DNA of 64,000 bases from Gammaproteobacteria bacterium (GTDB lineage: Bacteria; Pseudomonadota; Gammaproteobacteria; Pseudomonadales; UBA5518), in NCBI GenBank assembly GCA_016705365.1, contig JADIYI010000008.1:1550001-1614000 (forward strand), written 5' to 3'. The notes beneath the pieces were generated by a model. It saw only the letters and a program-made list of their open reading frames with translations. It did not search any database and had not been told where the DNA came from. Of this stretch, positions 17,522 to 25,787 are shown piece after piece. Within the stretch, counting starts at the first letter, position 1, and each line of letters starts with the position of its first letter. The position numbers and the translations under genes are program-made.

Positions 17522-18151
17522 ATGAGCCATGAACCGGGCCTCGCGGCGCGCATCGACCGCCTCGAATCCACCGATGCCATTCGTCAGCTCGTGGCGCGCT
17601 ATTCGCTGTCGCTGGACATGCGCGATCTCGACGCGCACGTGAACCTGTTTGCGCCCGATATCCGGGTGAGCCGCGAAAAGACCGGTCGCGCACATCTCAA
17701 GCGCTGGCTGGACGATACCCTGCGGTTGCAGTTCAGCGGCACTTCGCACCATATCGGCAACCACATCATCGAGTTCGACGATGCCGATCACGCGCACGGC
17801 GTCGTGTACTCCAAGAACGAGCACGAGACCGGTCCCGAGTGGGTGATCATGCAGATGCTCTACTGGGACAACTACCAGCGCATCGACGGTGCGTGGTATT
17901 TCCGGCGCCGCCTGCCCTGTTACTGGTATGCCACGGATCTGAACAAGCCGCCGATCGGCGAGAAGAAAATGCGCTGGCCCGGGCGCGAGCCCTATGACGG
18001 GGCGTTCCACGCGCTGTTTCCCTCGTGGCAGGATTTCTGGGCCAATCCGCCCGGAGACGAGGAGCCCGAGGTCGCCGCACCCGCCCCGGCCGGAGAATTC
18101 CTCAAGCGCATGCGCCGCAATACACCCGAGCCACGCATCCGCGTGCGCTAG
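17522..18151 (+). CDS. NTF2-like / SnoaL-type protein
   Basis: A 209-residue protein with an NTF2/SnoaL_4-like cone fold over residues 10-140: RLESTDAIRQLVARYSLSLD, then FAPDIRV, SHHIGNHIIEFDD and a tryptophan/tyrosine-rich strand WYFRRRLPCYWYATD. Such proteins act as small hydratases, isomerases or dioxygenase beta-like subunits. A basic, proline-rich tail follows. Spacing to both neighbours is about 30 bp, so it belongs to the SDR-OYE operon. The reaction cannot be assigned. Confidence 0.85.
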   Translation: MSHEPGLAARIDRLESTDAIRQLVARYSLSLDMRDLDAHVNLFAPDIRVSREKTGRAHLKRWLDDTLRLQFSGTSHHIGNHIIEFDDADHAHGVVYSKNEHETGPEWVIMQMLYWDNYQRIDGAWYFRRRLPCYWYATDLNKPPIGEKKMRWPGREPYDGAFHALFPSWQDFWANPPGDEEPEVAAPAPAGEFLKRMRRNTPEPRIRVR

Positions 18152-18184
18152 ATTCGCAAATACGCCATCGGAGGCTGATTTTTC

Positions 18185-19249
18185 ATGAGTGCTGAACTGT
18201 TCCAACCGATACGCCTCGGCGCCCTGCAACTGGCCAACCGCGTGGTGATGGCACCGATGACGCGTAGCCGTGCCGGCGAGGGTGATGTGCCGACCGCACT
18301 GAACGTCGAGTACTACAGCCAGCGTGCCAGCGCTGGCCTGATCGTCACCGAAGGTACGCAGCCGAGCGCCGACGGCAAGGGCTATTGCCGCACCCCGGGC
18401 ATCCACTCCGAGGCGCAGGTAGCGGGCTGGCGCGCGGTGACCGATGCGGTTCACGCCAAGGGTGGCCGTATCGTGCTGCAGATCATGCATTGCGGGCGCA
18501 TTTGCAGTCACCTCAACAAGGCGTCGGGAGCAGAGACGGTTGCACCGTCGGCGATCCGGGCCCGAGGCAAGATATTCGCCGATGGCGCGGGAATGGTGGA
18601 ATTCGACCAGCCACGGGCGCTCGCGACCGAGGAGATCGCGGGCGTCGTGGCCGAGTACGGGCAGGCAACGGCGGGCGCACTGGAAGCGGGTTTCGATGGC
18701 GTCGAACTGCACTGCGGCAGTGGCTATCTGCCGGCGCAGTTTCTCTCCACGGGCACCAACCGGCGCGATGATGCTTACGGCGGCAATGTCGGCAACCGGA
18801 TCCGTTTCGTGCTCGAGGTGCTGGCGGCGATGGCGGCGGAGGCCGGTGCTGATCGGGTCGGCATGCGTATCTGTCCCGGCAATCCGTTCAATGACCTCGA
18901 GGATGCCGATCCGCGGCAGACCTTTGCCGCGCTGCTCGATGCGGCGCGCCCGATGGGCCTCGCCTACCTGCACGTGATCCGCTCGCCGCTCAGGGATCTC
19001 GATGCGTTCACGCTTGGGCGCGAGCATTTCGGGGGGCCGTTGATCCTCAATGACGGCTTTGACGCGGCCTCGGCGGAGCAGGCGATCGCCTCCGGCCAGG
19101 CGGTGGCGATATCGTTCGGCCGCTCTTATATTGCCAACCCGGACCTGGTGCGCCGTATGCGAGAGGGGCTGGCGCTGGCTGATTTCGATTCGCACACTCT
19201 GTACACCCCTGGCCCGCAGGGCTATACCGACTATCCGCCGGCACCCTGA
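18185..19249 (+). CDS. Old Yellow Enzyme family alkene reductase
   Basis: A 354-residue FMN-dependent NADPH:ene-reductase barrel. Seen: RVVMAPMTRSRA near the start, QIMHCGR for the FMN-contact strand, GTNRRDDAYGG, and the late AISFGRSYIANPDLVRRM. Tyr181, the usual proton donor, is present in GYLPAQF. The substrate-binding pair, normally His-x-x-Asn or His-x-x-His, is His176-Cys-Gly-Ser179, an unusual substitution. GGAGG lies 11 bases upstream of the start. It probably reduces a conjugated enone, fitting a terpenoid or steroid pathway. Confidence 0.94.
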   Translation: MSAELFQPIRLGALQLANRVVMAPMTRSRAGEGDVPTALNVEYYSQRASAGLIVTEGTQPSADGKGYCRTPGIHSEAQVAGWRAVTDAVHAKGGRIVLQIMHCGRICSHLNKASGAETVAPSAIRARGKIFADGAGMVEFDQPRALATEEIAGVVAEYGQATAGALEAGFDGVELHCGSGYLPAQFLSTGTNRRDDAYGGNVGNRIRFVLEVLAAMAAEAGADRVGMRICPGNPFNDLEDADPRQTFAALLDAARPMGLAYLHVIRSPLRDLDAFTLGREHFGGPLILNDGFDAASAEQAIASGQAVAISFGRSYIANPDLVRRMREGLALADFDSHTLYTPGPQGYTDYPPAP

Positions 19250-19276
19250 GGCGGGCGACCAATTGCCAACCTTGAT

Positions 19277-19298
19277 CTTGCGCGGGCCCGGCCGCAAG
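19277..19298 (+). terminator. GC-rich hairpin after the OYE operon
   Basis: CTTGCG (19277-19282) and CGCAAG (19293-19298) pair around a GC-rich centre, 28 bp after the OYE stop. There is no following T run, so this is only a possible terminator or pause site before the TonB receptor gene. A second short dyad CTCCC/GGGAG lies at 19322-19336. Confidence 0.35.
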
Positions 19299-19373
19299 AA
19301 CTAAGCTTTCGGTGGCTCTCTCTCCCGCAGCGGGAGGGGATACTAAAACAACAGCCCTGATGGAGTCATGACC

Positions 19374-21797
19374 ATGAAAGCACCGTTCCGGCGCTCCGCG
19401 CTCTACGCATCGATCCTTGCTACAGGCGCCCAGGTGGCGCTGGCACAGCCACAACTCGAAGAGATCATCGTCACGGCCCGGAAACGGGTCGAAAGCCTGC
19501 AGGATGTGCCGATCTCGGTCAGCGCGGTCTCCGGCTCGAAAATGGAGCAGGCAGGGATCACCAACCTCGAGAAGCTGACCGCCTATGTGCCGAACTTCTC
19601 GATGAACCAGACCGGTATCTCCTCGACCATCACGGTGCGGGGTATCAGCTCGGGGATCAACCAATCCTTCGAGCAGTCGGTGGGCATGTACAACGACGGT
19701 ATCTATTTCGGCAAGGCGCAGCTGTCTCGTTTGCCGCTGTTCGACATGGAGCGGATCGAGGTGCTGCGCGGCCCGCAGCCGATCCTGTTCGGCAAGAACA
19801 GCATTGCCGGCGCGGTCAGTCTGATCACCGCGAAGCCCTCGGACGAGTTCGAAGGCTCGGTGCAGGCGCTCTACGAGCCCGATGCCAACGAGCAGGATTA
19901 CCGCTTCGTGGTGACCGGGCCGATAACCGACACGCTTTCCGGTCGGCTTTCGGTGCTGTACCGGGAGATGGACGGCTGGATCGAAAACGTTGCGGCAGGC
20001 AACCGCGACGAAAAGCAGGAGGATGAGACGGTTGTGCGGGTTGGCGCCCTGTGGAAAGCCACCGACGACCTGAGCGTGCAGCTCAAGTACGAAAATTCCC
20101 GGTTCAATACCACGGGCCGCAACATCGAGATCGTCGATGACATCACGCTCGAGACCAATCCGCCCGGCGCGCGCAGCTATCTCACGGGGCTGACGGGGCT
20201 GGTTGGCACCTTGAACACCCTGATCAATCTTGGTGCGCGCACCGGGCCGCTGATCACGGATTACGTGGTCGATGATGCCGAACAGAACCAGAAGCGCTCG
20301 GCGGGGGCCTTCGACACCAGCGACAACGATGTCGACAGTTTCATGATGAATGCGGACTACTCGCTCGGCGAGAGCACGCTCACCTTCCTGACCGGTTATG
20401 TGCAGTACACGGCGGACGAAAGCTGTGACTGCGACTATACCTCGGCGCCGATCATCGATGGCAGTACTCTGAAAGAGGACTACGACCAGTTCAGCCAGGA
20501 AATCCGCCTGACCTCTCCGGGCGGCGAAACCGTCGATTACATCGCGGGGCTTTTCTACCAGGAAAACTCGCTCGACTACAGCGATATCATCAATATTCCG
20601 GCCAATTCGCTGTTGCGGATCCTGAGCAACAGTTTTGCCGGCGTCAGCACGCGGCGCACCTTCGAGCAGGACACCGAGGTGTGGGCGGCCTTTGCGCAGG
20701 CCACCTGGAATATCAACGAGGCCTGGCGCCTCGTGCTCGGCGGTCGCTACACGCAGGAAGACAAGAGCGGCTCGCGGGTACAGGCGAATTTCGACAACAC
20801 CGGCAGCGAAGTACTGCCCAGCGATCCGCGCTATGCTGCGTTCAATGGCATGTTCGGCGCCTTGCGCGTGGAGCCGAACAACATGAAGGGCAAGCTCAAC
20901 GAAGATGCGTTCACGCCGCTGGTGACGCTGCAGTGGGACGCCACCGATGACATCATGCTGTACGCCACCTACGTGGAGGGCTTCAAGTCGGCTGGCTACG
21001 ATAACCGATCCAACGCCCATCCGGACCCGGCGGTGGTCGTGCCCGGCACACCGGCCAATGCGGTTGGTGCCTGGGAGTTCGACAAGGAAGAGGCCACCAA
21101 TTACGAGATCGGCATGAAATCCTCGATCGGCGGGGTGGCCGAACTGAACATCGCCGCTTTCTACACCGAATACGACGATCTGCAGACTTCCGTGTTCGAC
21201 GGTGGCGTCGGTTTCAACGTGGCGAACGCCGCCGGCGCCGAGATCAGCGGGGTCGAGATCGATGGCCGCTGGGCGATTGCCGAGTACTTCACGCTGTCCG
21301 GTTCGCTCGGTTATCTCGATTTCGAGTTCAAGGATTTCGATGTTGCCCAGTGCTGGTTCGGACAGACGGTCCTGGAACCCGACAGCGTGACCAACGCGGC
21401 GCTGCAGCAATGCGACGCATCGGGGAAGCGCAAGGAATACACGCCCGAGTGGAAGGGTGTGCTGACCGGGGAATTCCACTACCCGTTATCGGATGCCCTG
21501 GAACTGCGCGCGGTGGTCGATGTGCAGTATTCGGATGAATACCTGTGGACGCCGCAGCTCGATCCGCGTGCGCTCCAGGATGCCTATACCAAGGTCAACG
21601 CGCGTATCGCACTGGCCCAGGCCGAGGATTCGTGGGAGATCGCGGTGGTTGGCAACAATCTGACCGACGAGGAAACGATCGACTACGGAGGTACCGGCGT
21701 GCTGGCATCCACGGCGACGGGCGGCACCGGTAACGCTTATTACGCGTTCAGCAGCCGGCCGCGCTATTACGCGATCCAGGGCATCTACCGCTTTTGA
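19374..21797 (+). CDS. TonB-dependent receptor
   Basis: An 807-residue outer-membrane receptor. An Ala-rich signal peptide ends near ALAQ, followed by a TonB box-like EEIIVTARKR, a plug domain (SLQDVPISVSAVSG, GPQPILFGKNSIAGAVSLIT) and a 22-strand barrel ending in the aromatic GIYRF. Of the two adjacent ATGs the second (19374) has GGAG at an 8-nt distance and is preferred to 19368. The IVTARKR-type box is common in receptors for plant, steroid or other hydrophobic substrates rather than classical siderophores. A strong terminator follows. Confidence 0.95.
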   Translation: MKAPFRRSALYASILATGAQVALAQPQLEEIIVTARKRVESLQDVPISVSAVSGSKMEQAGITNLEKLTAYVPNFSMNQTGISSTITVRGISSGINQSFEQSVGMYNDGIYFGKAQLSRLPLFDMERIEVLRGPQPILFGKNSIAGAVSLITAKPSDEFEGSVQALYEPDANEQDYRFVVTGPITDTLSGRLSVLYREMDGWIENVAAGNRDEKQEDETVVRVGALWKATDDLSVQLKYENSRFNTTGRNIEIVDDITLETNPPGARSYLTGLTGLVGTLNTLINLGARTGPLITDYVVDDAEQNQKRSAGAFDTSDNDVDSFMMNADYSLGESTLTFLTGYVQYTADESCDCDYTSAPIIDGSTLKEDYDQFSQEIRLTSPGGETVDYIAGLFYQENSLDYSDIINIPANSLLRILSNSFAGVSTRRTFEQDTEVWAAFAQATWNINEAWRLVLGGRYTQEDKSGSRVQANFDNTGSEVLPSDPRYAAFNGMFGALRVEPNNMKGKLNEDAFTPLVTLQWDATDDIMLYATYVEGFKSAGYDNRSNAHPDPAVVVPGTPANAVGAWEFDKEEATNYEIGMKSSIGGVAELNIAAFYTEYDDLQTSVFDGGVGFNVANAAGAEISGVEIDGRWAIAEYFTLSGSLGYLDFEFKDFDVAQCWFGQTVLEPDSVTNAALQQCDASGKRKEYTPEWKGVLTGEFHYPLSDALELRAVVDVQYSDEYLWTPQLDPRALQDAYTKVNARIALAQAEDSWEIAVVGNNLTDEETIDYGGTGVLASTATGGTGNAYYAFSSRPRYYAIQGIYRF

Positions 21798-21818
21798 TCC
21801 GGGACCCCGGCTGCAGCG

Positions 21819-21846
21819 AAAAGCCCCCGTTCTTCGGGGGCTTTTT
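21819..21846 (+). terminator. Rho-independent terminator of the TonB receptor gene
   Basis: AAAAGCCCCCG (21819-21829) pairs with CGGGGGCTTTT (21835-21845) around a TTCTT loop and continues into a T tract. It lies 22 bp after the receptor stop codon. Confidence 0.92.
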
Positions 21847-21939
21847 CGTTGAGTACACCGCTTGGTCCCATGTGCGGCTGAAAAAATCGCAGTGGATTGT
21901 TTTATCCTGGCCACCGGCGCTTATCATTGGCGTGCGACG

Positions 21940-22164
21940 CCCGCCAGGCGCGGAGTTGATCAATGCGGTGATTGTGCTGATTCGCGAAGGCGGCTTTGCC
22001 GCGGCCAGTTCGACCCGGATGGCGTGATGCAGGAAGCGATTAACGTGGTGCACTGCATGCTGAGCGGTTACGTGATCGAGGCGGTGCTGGAGCCCGGGAC
22101 CTTTGATGTCCGGCGCTACCTGCTGCGTTTGCGCCGCATACTTTTGTCGCTTCTCGCGGAATAA
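21940..22164 (+). pseudogene. TetR-family regulator remnant
   Basis: Two pieces of a TetR protein are visible in different frames. The first ends in GAELINAVIVLIREGGFAA and ASSTRMA, the first helices of a TetR DNA-binding domain, and stops at the TGA of 22025-22027. The second, from ATG 22027, contains MLSGYVIEAVLEPGTFDVRR and YLLRLRRILLSLLAE, the last helices of a TetR ligand domain, ending at 22164. Everything between (roughly 120 residues) is gone, so a large internal deletion with frameshift is inferred. It sits just upstream of the flavoprotein gene it may once have controlled. The second piece alone might still be translated. Confidence 0.55.
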
Positions 22165-22168
22165 AAAG

Positions 22169-23695
22169 ATGGCTAAACAACTGGTTTCGCGGCGCAGGTT
22201 CGTCGCCGGGCTTGGTCTTGGCACCATCGCGACCGCAGCGGGCTGCGACTCCCGACAAGCGGTCGATCGTGCCGAGGTCCGCCAATGGGATTACAGCGCG
22301 GATGTGGTGATCGCGGGTTCGGGTGCGGCGGGAATCTGCGCGGCCATCGAGGCGCGTGCCGCCGGTGCCGAGGTGCTGGTGCTGGAGCGGCTCAGCGGGA
22401 CCGGCGGTTCCTCGGCAATGTCCGGTGGCGTCTGTTATCTCGGTGGCGGCACGCCATTGCAGAAGGCGCTCGGCTTCGATGACAGCGTCGAGGCGATGCA
22501 CGATTTCATGGTGGCAGCGGGCTCGCTGCATCCGGCACTCGACAAGATCGCGCTGTATTGCGAACACAGCCTGGAACATTTCCAGTGGCTGGTCGATCAC
22601 GGGGTGCATTACGCGCAGAAATACAGCGAGTACAAGGAACTCCCGTTCGATGACGCTTCTCTCTATTACTCGGGTAGCGAACTGGCATATCCGTGGCGCG
22701 ATATCGCCCGTCCGGCACCGCGCGGACATGTGCCCTCGGTGATGGGTCATACCGGCGGGAGGGCACTGATGGAAGCGCTGATTCCGGCCGCCGCGAGTGC
22801 CGGTGCGCGCATCCTGGGCGGCGTTTCCTGCGAGCGCCTGATCCGCGAGGGTGATGGCCGCATCAGCGGCATGCTGATCACCGAGGCTGAAGTTCCGAAG
22901 TCCGTCAGGGCGCGGCGCGCAGTGGTGCTGGCCTGCGGCGGATTCATCCACAACCGCGAGATGCTGCGCCGTTACGCACCCGAGCTTCATGATTGCTCCA
23001 CGCCGTGGGCCAGTGCCGGTGATCTCGGAATCGGCATCCGCATGGGCATGGGAGTCGGCGCCGCGGCGCTGCGCATGGACCAGGGTTTCGTGATTCTCCC
23101 GGTGTATCCGCCGGAGCGTTTGCTGCGTGGCATCATCGTCAACCGCGCCGCGCAGCGATTTCTGCCGGAAGATTCCTACTACGCGTATGCCGGTCACGAG
23201 ACCGCCTTCGCGCAGCACGGCCAGGCCTGGCTGGTGTGCGATGCCGACAGCAGTTATGACGCGGGAGATTTCCGCATGCCGCTGCTGGCCGAGGCCACCA
23301 CGCCTGAAGAGCTCGAGCAAAAGGGTGGCTTCGCACCCGGTGCGTTGAGCCAGACGCTGGCCTATTACAACGAGGCGGCGGTGCGCGGCGAAGATCCGCT
23401 GTGGCACAAGCACCCCAAATACCTGGCGCCGCTGATCAAGCCGCCGTTGCGGCTCTATGATCTGTCGATACGCAATGCTTTCTGTGTCGCCCACACTTTC
23501 GGGGGCCTCGAAACCACGCTCGATGGCCAGGTGCTCGATGCCTTTGGTGCCAGTATTCCGGGGTTGTACGCCGCGGGACGCACCAGCGCGGGCATGCCGA
23601 GCGCGCCGTACATGGCGAGTGGCGTGTCGATCGGCGATTGCACGTTTTTCGGCCGCCGGGCGGGGCGGCATGCAGCGCGGGAGCAGAAATCATGA
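22169..23695 (+). CDS. Tat-exported FAD-binding dehydrogenase (fumarate reductase / ketosteroid dehydrogenase-like)
   Basis: A 508-residue flavoprotein of the FAD_binding_2 group. The N-terminus SRRRFVAGLGLG is a twin-arginine signal (Arg8-10), followed by AAGC with Cys26 in a lipobox-like position, so it may be an exported lipoprotein. The FAD motif is GSGAAG at 50-55 and the C-terminal FAD segment is TFGGLETTLDGQVL and GLYAAGRTSAGM. Ile/Val-Asn-Arg-Ala-Ala-Gln-Arg-Phe resembles the catalytic cap strand of this family. The start at 22169 is chosen because the twin-arginine motif follows directly. Its stop overlaps the cytochrome c start by 4 nt (ATGA). A periplasmic dehydrogenase donating to cytochrome c is the natural reading; substrate unknown. 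Confidence 0.88.
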   Translation: MAKQLVSRRRFVAGLGLGTIATAAGCDSRQAVDRAEVRQWDYSADVVIAGSGAAGICAAIEARAAGAEVLVLERLSGTGGSSAMSGGVCYLGGGTPLQKALGFDDSVEAMHDFMVAAGSLHPALDKIALYCEHSLEHFQWLVDHGVHYAQKYSEYKELPFDDASLYYSGSELAYPWRDIARPAPRGHVPSVMGHTGGRALMEALIPAAASAGARILGGVSCERLIREGDGRISGMLITEAEVPKSVRARRAVVLACGGFIHNREMLRRYAPELHDCSTPWASAGDLGIGIRMGMGVGAAALRMDQGFVILPVYPPERLLRGIIVNRAAQRFLPEDSYYAYAGHETAFAQHGQAWLVCDADSSYDAGDFRMPLLAEATTPEELEQKGGFAPGALSQTLAYYNEAAVRGEDPLWHKHPKYLAPLIKPPLRLYDLSIRNAFCVAHTFGGLETTLDGQVLDAFGASIPGLYAAGRTSAGMPSAPYMASGVSIGDCTFFGRRAGRHAAREQKS

Positions 23696-24081
23696 ATGCC
23701 AGGAAACTGTTTTTCGTGTCCCTGTTGCTGTACGGCGCACAGTGCCTCGCGGAGCCGCTCACCGGAGACGTCGAGCGCGGGCGCGTGGTATTCGGTGCTT
23801 GCCGCACCTGTCATTACCCCGACAAGGGAGCCGGTCATCAGAACGGCCCCTCGTTGTGGAATATTTTCGGGCAGCGTGCCGGCGCGCAGGAAGGTTTCGC
23901 GTATTACTCCGCAGCACTCCGGGCGTCCGGGCTGGTGTGGTCGCCCGAGTACCTCGATGCGTGGCTGGCCAATCCCTCGGGCTTCCTGCCGGGAACCACC
24001 ATGATGTCCCTGGGGGTGCCCGACCCGCAGGCGCGCGCCGATCTGATTGCCTACCTGGCGCTGTTCACCGAGGCACGCTAG
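23692..24081 (+). CDS. Class I c-type cytochrome
   Basis: A 129-residue secreted monohaem cytochrome c. Residues 1-20 form a signal peptide ending CLA; the haem motif CRTCH is at 37-41, NGPSLWNIFGQRAG follows as in small soluble cytochromes c, and Met104 or Met105 in PGTTMM is the likely sixth ligand. The start overlaps the stop of the Tat flavoprotein gene (ATGA), indicating coupled translation and suggesting it is that enzyme's electron acceptor. Its 3' end overlaps the convergent SnoaL-like gene by 4 bp. Confidence 0.95.
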   Translation: MNARKLFFVSLLLYGAQCLAEPLTGDVERGRVVFGACRTCHYPDKGAGHQNGPSLWNIFGQRAGAQEGFAYYSAALRASGLVWSPEYLDAWLANPSGFLPGTTMMSLGVPDPQARADLIAYLALFTEAR

Positions 24082-24530
24082 GCGCCTTGGTCCGTGTTGA
24101 AGTCGGCGACCGAGAATTTCATGATGTGTTCGAGCCACCATTGCGGGGCCTTGGACAGCAAGGTGTTCATGTCCGAATAATCGCGCCACAGCGCGATCAT
24201 GCCATCCCTGATTTCCATCACCGACACGAACGGCAGCGCGACGATTTCGCCGCTATGAAAATGCCAGGTTTCGGTATGCTCGGTCATCACCGTATTGCCT
24301 TCGGCAACCATGCGATGGATGGCGTGGGTGAAGCGCTCCACCGGCTCGTGGCCGATGCGCAGCCGCTTGGCAACCGCCGCAGGTCCGTGCGCGGCGGAAT
24401 CGGGAATCGCAACGTCCTCGTATACGCCATCTTCGGCAAAGAACTTGCCCACGCGATCATAGTCGCGGTTCTCGTAGACCTCGCTCCAGAAACGTGAAAC
24501 CAGATCCTTGTTGTTGCCTGCCAGTGCCAT
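24078..24530 (-). CDS. SnoaL / limonene-1,2-epoxide hydrolase-like protein
   Basis: A 150-residue NTF2-fold protein. The pattern GPAAVAKRLRIGHEPVERF, HAIHRMVAEGNTVMTE and MEIRDGMIALWRDYSDM matches the limonene-epoxide-hydrolase/SnoaL-like group; the Arg-Asp of WRDY corresponds to the family's active-site pair. The start at 24530 is chosen over a longer frame to 24590 because that extension is not family-like. It could equally be a polyketide-cyclase-like isomerase. Divergent from the LLM gene and convergent with the cytochrome. Confidence 0.85.
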   Translation of the reverse strand: MALAGNNKDLVSRFWSEVYENRDYDRVGKFFAEDGVYEDVAIPDSAAHGPAAVAKRLRIGHEPVERFTHAIHRMVAEGNTVMTEHTETWHFHSGEIVALPFVSVMEIRDGMIALWRDYSDMNTLLSKAPQWWLEHIMKFSVADFNTDQGA

Positions 24531-24727
24531 GCGGTGCTCTTTGGTGAACAATGGTATTCGGATCGCAGGCAGGGTAGGACTCCGGCCCATGGCAGCACAA
24601 GTTACCGATCGGCAAGCCGGGCGATGATCGGTTTGGCCAATGTGCGCGGATGCCTGCAGTCACTGTTTGCATTGGAGTGCGGGTTTATACTCCGCAAGTC
24701 TGGACAATCCTCGCACGGGAGCCGTAC

Positions 24728-25744
24728 ATGAAACTCGGTCTGCAACTCGGCTATTGGCAGAAAGGCCCTACCCCACGCTTCATCGAACTGGCGCAGGTGG
24801 CGGAGAGTCTCGGTTTCGATTCGGTGTGGACCGCCGAGGCCTACGGCTCGGATTGCTTCACGCCGCTGGCGGCGATTGCCGCCTGTACCAGCAGGATCCG
24901 CCTGGGAACCGGGGTGATGCAACTGTCCGCGCGCACCCCGACCTGCGCGGCGATGACCGCGCTCACTCTTGATCATCTTTCCAACGGCAGACTGGTGCTC
25001 GGCGTGGGCGTGTCCGGACCGCAAGTCGTGGAGGGCTGGTACGGGCAGCCCTTCACCCGGCCGCTCGAACGCACCCGCGAATGGCTGGAGATCTTCCGCA
25101 CCGTGGTTGCGCGCGAGAAGCCGCTCGAGTTTCACGGCAAGCAATACGATCTGCCGTGCAGCAATGGTCTTGGGCTCGGCAAACCGCTGAAGAGCATCAC
25201 CCACCCGCTGCGCAAGACCATACCGGTGGTGCTGGGTGCCGAGGGAGCGAAGAATGTCGAACTCGCCGCGCAGAGATTCGACGGCTGGCTGCCGATATTC
25301 TGTTCGCCCTACAAGATGGATATTTTCGACGAGAGCCTGCAGGCTGCGAAGGCGGATTTCGAGATCGCCGCGATGGTCACCATGAGCATCAACGACGATC
25401 TGCAGCAGGCACTGGTGCCGGGCAAATGGACCATGGCGCTGTATCTCGGCGGCATGGGAGCCAAGGACATGAACTTCCACCAGAACCTGCTCGGTCGCAT
25501 GGGTTATGCCGAGGAGGCAACGCGCATACAGGAGCTGTTCCTCGGCGGACGCCAGCAGGAGGCGGTCGATGCGGTGCCCGATGCGCTGGTCGACGAGATC
25601 TCGCTGCTCGGCTCCAGGGGGCGGATACGCGAGCGGCTGCAGGACTGGAAGAAAACCCGGGTCAGCTCGCTGTTGATCGGTCACAGCTCGGATTTCGATC
25701 TCACGGTGTCGAACATGGAGTTCCTGGCCAAGGAACTGCTGTGA
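24728..25744 (+). CDS. LLM-class flavin-dependent oxidoreductase
   Basis: A 338-residue bacterial-luciferase-like barrel. Seen: MKLGLQLGYWQKGPTPRFIE at the start, GFDSVWTAEAYG, the RIRLGTGVMQLSARTP strand and GRLVLGVGVSGPQVVEGWYG. The start has GGGAG six bases upstream. The sequence type is the group usually annotated as F420-dependent in actinobacteria; in proteobacteria such proteins may use FMN or F420, and no F420-biosynthesis gene is in this window. Two further LLM genes occur at 55.6 and 58.8 kb. Confidence 0.92.
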   Translation: MKLGLQLGYWQKGPTPRFIELAQVAESLGFDSVWTAEAYGSDCFTPLAAIAACTSRIRLGTGVMQLSARTPTCAAMTALTLDHLSNGRLVLGVGVSGPQVVEGWYGQPFTRPLERTREWLEIFRTVVAREKPLEFHGKQYDLPCSNGLGLGKPLKSITHPLRKTIPVVLGAEGAKNVELAAQRFDGWLPIFCSPYKMDIFDESLQAAKADFEIAAMVTMSINDDLQQALVPGKWTMALYLGGMGAKDMNFHQNLLGRMGYAEEATRIQELFLGGRQQEAVDAVPDALVDEISLLGSRGRIRERLQDWKKTRVSSLLIGHSSDFDLTVSNMEFLAKELL

Positions 25745-25787
25745 TTCGCGGGTTTCGGTCGGACTGAAGACGCGGCCGCTACCCGGA

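Noticed and set aside
19047..21479. 810-codon open frame on the minus strand opposite the TonB receptor
   Set aside because: It is a GC-driven antisense shadow: low-complexity, His/Arg-rich, no family features, while the plus strand encodes a complete receptor.
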